In this document: positions 60,801 through 64,000 of the stretch, one piece after another
How positions within the stretch are numbered: the first letter of the stretch is position 1
Layout: every line of letters starts with the position of its first letter
Assembly (NCBI GenBank): GCA_002118135.1
Contig: BDIU01000369.1
Location: forward strand, 44,913 to 108,912
Direction of reading: 5' to 3'
From: Trebouxia sp. TZW2008
Taxonomy: Eukaryota; Chlorophyta; Trebouxiophyceae; Trebouxiales; Trebouxiaceae
Length of the DNA: 64,000 bases
Notes under the pieces: generated by a model
What the model was told of the DNA's origin: nothing
Seen by the model: only the letters and a program-made list of their open reading frames with translations
The model's database searches: none
Translations under genes and position numbers: made by a program

Positions 60801-63178
60801 CAACATATGCAACATTTGGGTTGCACATACCTTCACATCGTGCTGGCAATCTTGTGAGCACAGTCCGCTGACTGACAACAACAGACGATGCAAGACTGCT
60901 ATGGAATTATTCTCGGAGCCACAGTTGTCTACCTTGGTCTGTTGCTGTCAGTCTCCAGGCTTTACTCAGATGGCTGGCGCCATTGCTTTGAGGAGTTTGC
61001 GCATACTTAGCTGCCTCAATAACAACACATGAGCAATCAAGGTTCTCTATAGGCTATGGAGTAGTGACAGCCACCCTTACACAGTTTGTAAGGGCCAATC
61101 TTGGCAAACTTTTTGCATCCGCAACTTTGCGTGAATTAGGGAAGAAAATTTCGAGCACCAAGTGTGGCAGCACTTCCAACAAGGTCATGCAGCTGAATCT
61201 GCACAAGCTGACAGTGACCCTGGCTGCATCTTTCTCATGACATGCCCCTGGACAAGTCAAGCTGGGTCTTTGAATCTGAAGAGATGAAGTCCCATGTTCC
61301 AAAGGCTTTACTGAAAGATGTCATCCTGGGTCGCAGGACCTTCCAGCCGGTTGCAGTGATTGCATCTGGTACATACATGCTGTCATGATGCACAGCAGTA
61401 CAGATGCTTCTGTTCGCTAACAGACATGATTGGCTTGGTGTTGCAGCATTTTCCAGCACGCCTACATCAGCTGTACCTGGTCAACACGCCGCGAGTGCTC
61501 AAGTGGGTGGTGGCAGTTGCCAAATCAGGCTTGCCCCAAGAGACTCAGGCCAAGATCCAGCTGTGCCAGTCAGACAGTGACCTCTTCCCTTTCCCTGCTT
61601 CCGTTCTGGACTTTCCTGCTGAGGAGGAAGCTGTACAACAGGTGAGCAGATGTGCTGAGCTGCATAGCATGCTGTCGTCTTGTTGACACACATGTGCATG
61701 CAAGCAGCGGTCAGACAAGCTTGGGCAGATGTGGAACTTCAAACACTGCAGCATGTACACATTGCAAGCTCCTGCACATATCACAGGGCACGTGTTGTTT
61801 TTAGCCTTGGCGCGGCTGTATGCATCCCTGAATTCAAGTAGGATGCAGGCAGATGTCAGCTTGAGTCGCACTATAGCCAAATCAGTGGTGAGTGATGTTT
61901 TGGGCTCTGTACCTGTGTTGCAAGCTTTGTGCACAAAATCATGTAGCGATTTGCTATGCTGTGGAGTGCTCATGACTAGTCTGCAGTTAGTCTGAAGAAC
62001 ATATGACTACATTGGCGTCACCGCACTTTTACCATTCTCATGTCCAAGACAGGTGGCAAAATATTGTTTAGAATGCTGCAGGAGTCCTTTGCTGACTGCA
62101 ATGACAGTGCTGGCAAGCGGGCCATCAGGCGCAGTGTCAGCACTCCTGCCCTCACAGTCAAGCAAGCACACAGCCCCATCAGGCGCCGCCCTAGGTACAG
62201 CATCTACCTGCCTTTGCTATTCTGCTGCATATTTGTAACCATGTCTGGTCAGAGCATATGATCATGTCTAACAAGTGTGGTACATGACGTCTTGAACAAG
62301 ATGAACGAGCATGCCTGAGCCCATTCTGGTCATAATATGCTTCCAGGTCTCATGCGGGTGGTGTTTCCTGCCTGAGACCCCACATCAGGTCAATGCAGTG
62401 ATTAATTGATGCTCATATCATCATTTAAGCATTCAGTCAGCAATCTGGAGTATTGTCGTACATATGGTTGATTGATGCTAAGCCTTATGGCCTTACAGAG
62501 CAAACTCTTGCTGACTGCAATGTGTGGTCCTCCATGGTCTAGGCTTTAACGCTGCATGGCTGCAGGCAAAATTGGATTGGTCGAGGTAGATCTTGGCTTT
62601 GCAGGGCCTTCCCAGATTCTAAACAAGATGAAGTGCAAGGGCTAGGCAAAGGGGTGGATCGTACAGTGAAGAAGAAGACTTCCTCCAAAACCATTGCCAT
62701 TGAAGCCCGCTCACATATGCAGATGCCACCTGTCCAGATCAACGTGACTTTCTGCAGCTGTCATCACCTACCATGCCGTGCATTGCTGAGTCACTGCAAG
62801 CGTCTTGAGCATCCAGACATGCTTGGCTGGCTGCCCATATTGATCAGCTGTCATCAGCTGTCATGCCTTGCATTGCTTGACAGATGCAAAAGTCATTGAC
62901 ATCAGGGTATGCTTAGCTGGCGGCCCACGTTGATCAGCTGTCATCAGCCAGAAAAGCAGCAGACACATGCAAAAGGCAGCTTTATTGCATGCTGCAGCAT
63001 TGCAGACACCTTCCACGGCATCAGACTCACAGCATTGCCTTTGATGCAGGACTCAACATTGAGTGTTGTGGCAGCACTGACAATTTTGTTCACCTTCCTG
63101 GCTGCCGTTTACCAGCGCTTCTTAGCAATGGCATTCGGTCCAAGGCAAGCAAGCAGGAGCAGCACTAATGTAAGGTAG
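54885..63178 (+). CDS. Sec14-like (CRAL-TRIO) lipid-transfer protein with long N-terminal region and C-terminal membrane anchor
   Basis: Phase-consistent exons: 54885-54940, 55020-55158, 55601-55882, 56232-56336, 56627-56804, 57408-57620, 58152-58309, 58790-58969, 59239-59358, 60351-60497 and 61447-61641. Further exons probably lie at about 61711-61890, 62050-62195 and 62600-62720, and the last is about 63050-63178. The N-terminal third is acidic, then Gln/Ser-rich, with a hydrophobic stretch (YRLELIAMLIGFPVTALRWL) and a basic patch (RRRRRPHK). The CRAL-TRIO domain shows AVQRVRASADWL, WRGQDAEGRPVLVVQVAQ, VVVLDTTEAQLI and HFPARLHQLYLVNTPRVLKW. Sec14-type domains carry phosphoinositides or other lipids between membranes. 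The C-terminus (STLSVVAALTILFTFLAAVY) is a likely membrane anchor. It starts close to the end of a minus-strand open frame, suggesting a shared promoter. Confidence 0.75.
56755..57040 (+). repeat. Threefold tandem repeat of an exon end and intron start
   Basis: The string GGCGAAGACCACACAAGGCA (about 56769) recurs with few changes at about 56885 and 57003, each followed by CAACAGCAGC(T/A)TCACAAGGT, that is, the exon end plus its donor. Units are about 115-120 bases. I took the first copy's donor at 56805; later copies contain stops. Confidence 0.8.
60098..60155 (+). pseudogene. Relic of a Sec14-domain exon
   Basis: GGCAGGTGGCGCGAGTGATG followed by GGATGAGCAGACGGATG closely resembles the start of the real exon at 60351 (GTTGCGCGTGTGGTGAATGA, then GATGAGCAGGGGGATG). 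The upstream copy soon diverges and hits a stop. Confidence 0.6.
62805..62955 (+). repeat. Short intronic direct repeat
   Basis: ATGCTTGGCTGGCTGCCCAT...TTGATCAGCTGTCATCAG at about 62818 recurs about 90 bases on as ATGCTTAGCTGGCGGCCCAC...TTGATCAGCTGTCATCAG. It lies in a late intron of the Sec14-like gene. No function is apparent. Confidence 0.6.
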
Positions 63179-64000
63179 CCACAGAGCGATGGCAGCAACA
63201 GTGCAAGGCAGCCAGGAGGCAATGACAGCACACAGATTCTGATACAAACCAGTACACTCTTGTTTCGAGCATGCCACAGTAGTTCTTTGCATCAGCAGCA
63301 ACTAATCTGCTGCTTCCCTATTAGTCAATGTCATGCTCCACCTCATGGTTTTTACTGAGTTGCTGTCATCTTGAAAGTCAGCTATCAATTTGCAGTGCTA
63401 GAGCCTTGTCATAGAGAAGATGTGCTCATGAGCAAGTATGAGTCAGTATAAGCGCTCTGTAAAATAGCCTTGGACATGGGGCATAACTTCATTTACCTGC
63501 AAGCAATGTCACACTGAATCTTGAAGGCATTCAAGGTACTGGAAAACAAAAACAAAAGAAAAGTCTGTGCCGTTAGGCGTCATAGAAGGAGCCACTGTCT
63601 AAAGAGGTAGCCGGGGATTTAAGGTACTATGCATGTAGAACTTCGGAAGGTGATACAGTGAAGAAACGGCTATGCAACAGTGCACCGATAACCGTTCTGT
63701 GCAATGTAAGCGTGCGCTTGAACGCACTTGATGGAGGTGTTCTGCTTTGACTTGTTGCACCGCTTCGTTGCCAGCTGCCATACTTACGAACAGTGTTGGC
63801 AACCCTAAAAACTCCGACCCTAAATACGGGCCTAATTAAGGCTAGGTATTTAGCTTAATAACCTCGGTGCCCGGGGTGGCCCCAACAACCCCTAACAACC
63901 GAAAACAGCACCAAAACGAGCGCGGAAGCCGTCATAGGGACGCTCCCAACGTGTAGAACCGTTTCCTGCCATGCACTGCTGTGAAAATCACCTATGAAGA
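63179..64000. other. Terminal stretch, no gene recognised
   Basis: It follows the Sec14-like stop. The last 200 or so bases differ in texture from the rest: A-rich with C-runs (ACCCTAAAAACTCCGACCCT and GGTGCCCGGGGTGGCCCC). It may be the edge of another gene or of a repeat element that continues outside the window. Confidence 0.4.

Noticed and set aside
63781..64000. ACCCTAAAAA-like strings suggesting telomeric repeats
   Set aside because: There is no tandem array of a telomere unit; only two isolated CCCTAAA strings occur.

Overview
This window looks like nuclear DNA of a green alga (Chlorophyta, perhaps a trebouxiophyte). Coding sequence is cut into short exons by GT-AG introns, the acceptors are nearly always GCAG, and stop codons are standard (TAA, TAG and TGA are all used). 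The gene set also points there: plant-type IBR5, DA1 and SND2 relatives, plus nuclear genes for organelle proteins with N-terminal targeting sequences (HU, RbfA, a class I release factor). No operons, prophage, CRISPR, rRNA or convincing tRNA were seen. Gene models below were built by hand from reading frame, splice phase and family resemblance; no alignment was run.

Layout. 312-3271 (+): DA1-like zinc peptidase with three WW-type exons inserted into the peptidase region; its 5' end is outside the window. 4093-10152 (-): Tudor, AWS, SET and PWWP histone methyltransferase, with possible further upstream exons to about 13.1 kb. 15140-16630 (-): tRNA 2'-phosphotransferase, divergent from 16967-18868 (+), a conserved protein of unknown function. 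20020-20935 (-): TMEM208/SND2, divergent from 21179-25531 (+), organellar release factor RF1. 26315-27306 (-): IBR5-like phosphatase with an altered active site, divergent from 27809-32831 (+), a BTB-BACK-Kelch protein. 34713-42217 (+): Tudor/PWWP protein whose C-terminal half is a paralogue of the methyltransferase at the left end. 43591-44448 (+): MYND zinc-finger protein. 45457-51859 (+): an HU-type DNA-binding protein with a very long repeat tail. 52875-53870 (-): RbfA. 54885-63178 (+): large Sec14-like protein with a C-terminal membrane anchor.

Themes. The most novel item is the 983-residue HU protein: a bacterial-type HU domain behind a putative transit peptide, followed by about 15 copies of a RREELLRSMGYGSDS module carried on phase-matched exons. 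The DA1-like peptidase interrupted by WW exons is the second. Nearly every gene also carries tandem copies of its own exons, most of them dead relics within introns (release factor, Kelch, DA1, Tudor/PWWP, Sec14). Finally, three loci (the methyltransferase, its paralogue and the gene at 16967) contain many frame breaks that all equal the loss of one base, while the other multi-exon genes are intact; this is either local assembly error or gene decay.

Several genes share broad processes: chromatin (two Tudor/PWWP genes), organelle translation and nucleoid (RF1, RbfA, HU), ubiquitin or signalling (BTB-Kelch, DA1, IBR5), ER insertion and lipid transfer (SND2, Sec14). I see no evidence that the window is a functional cluster.
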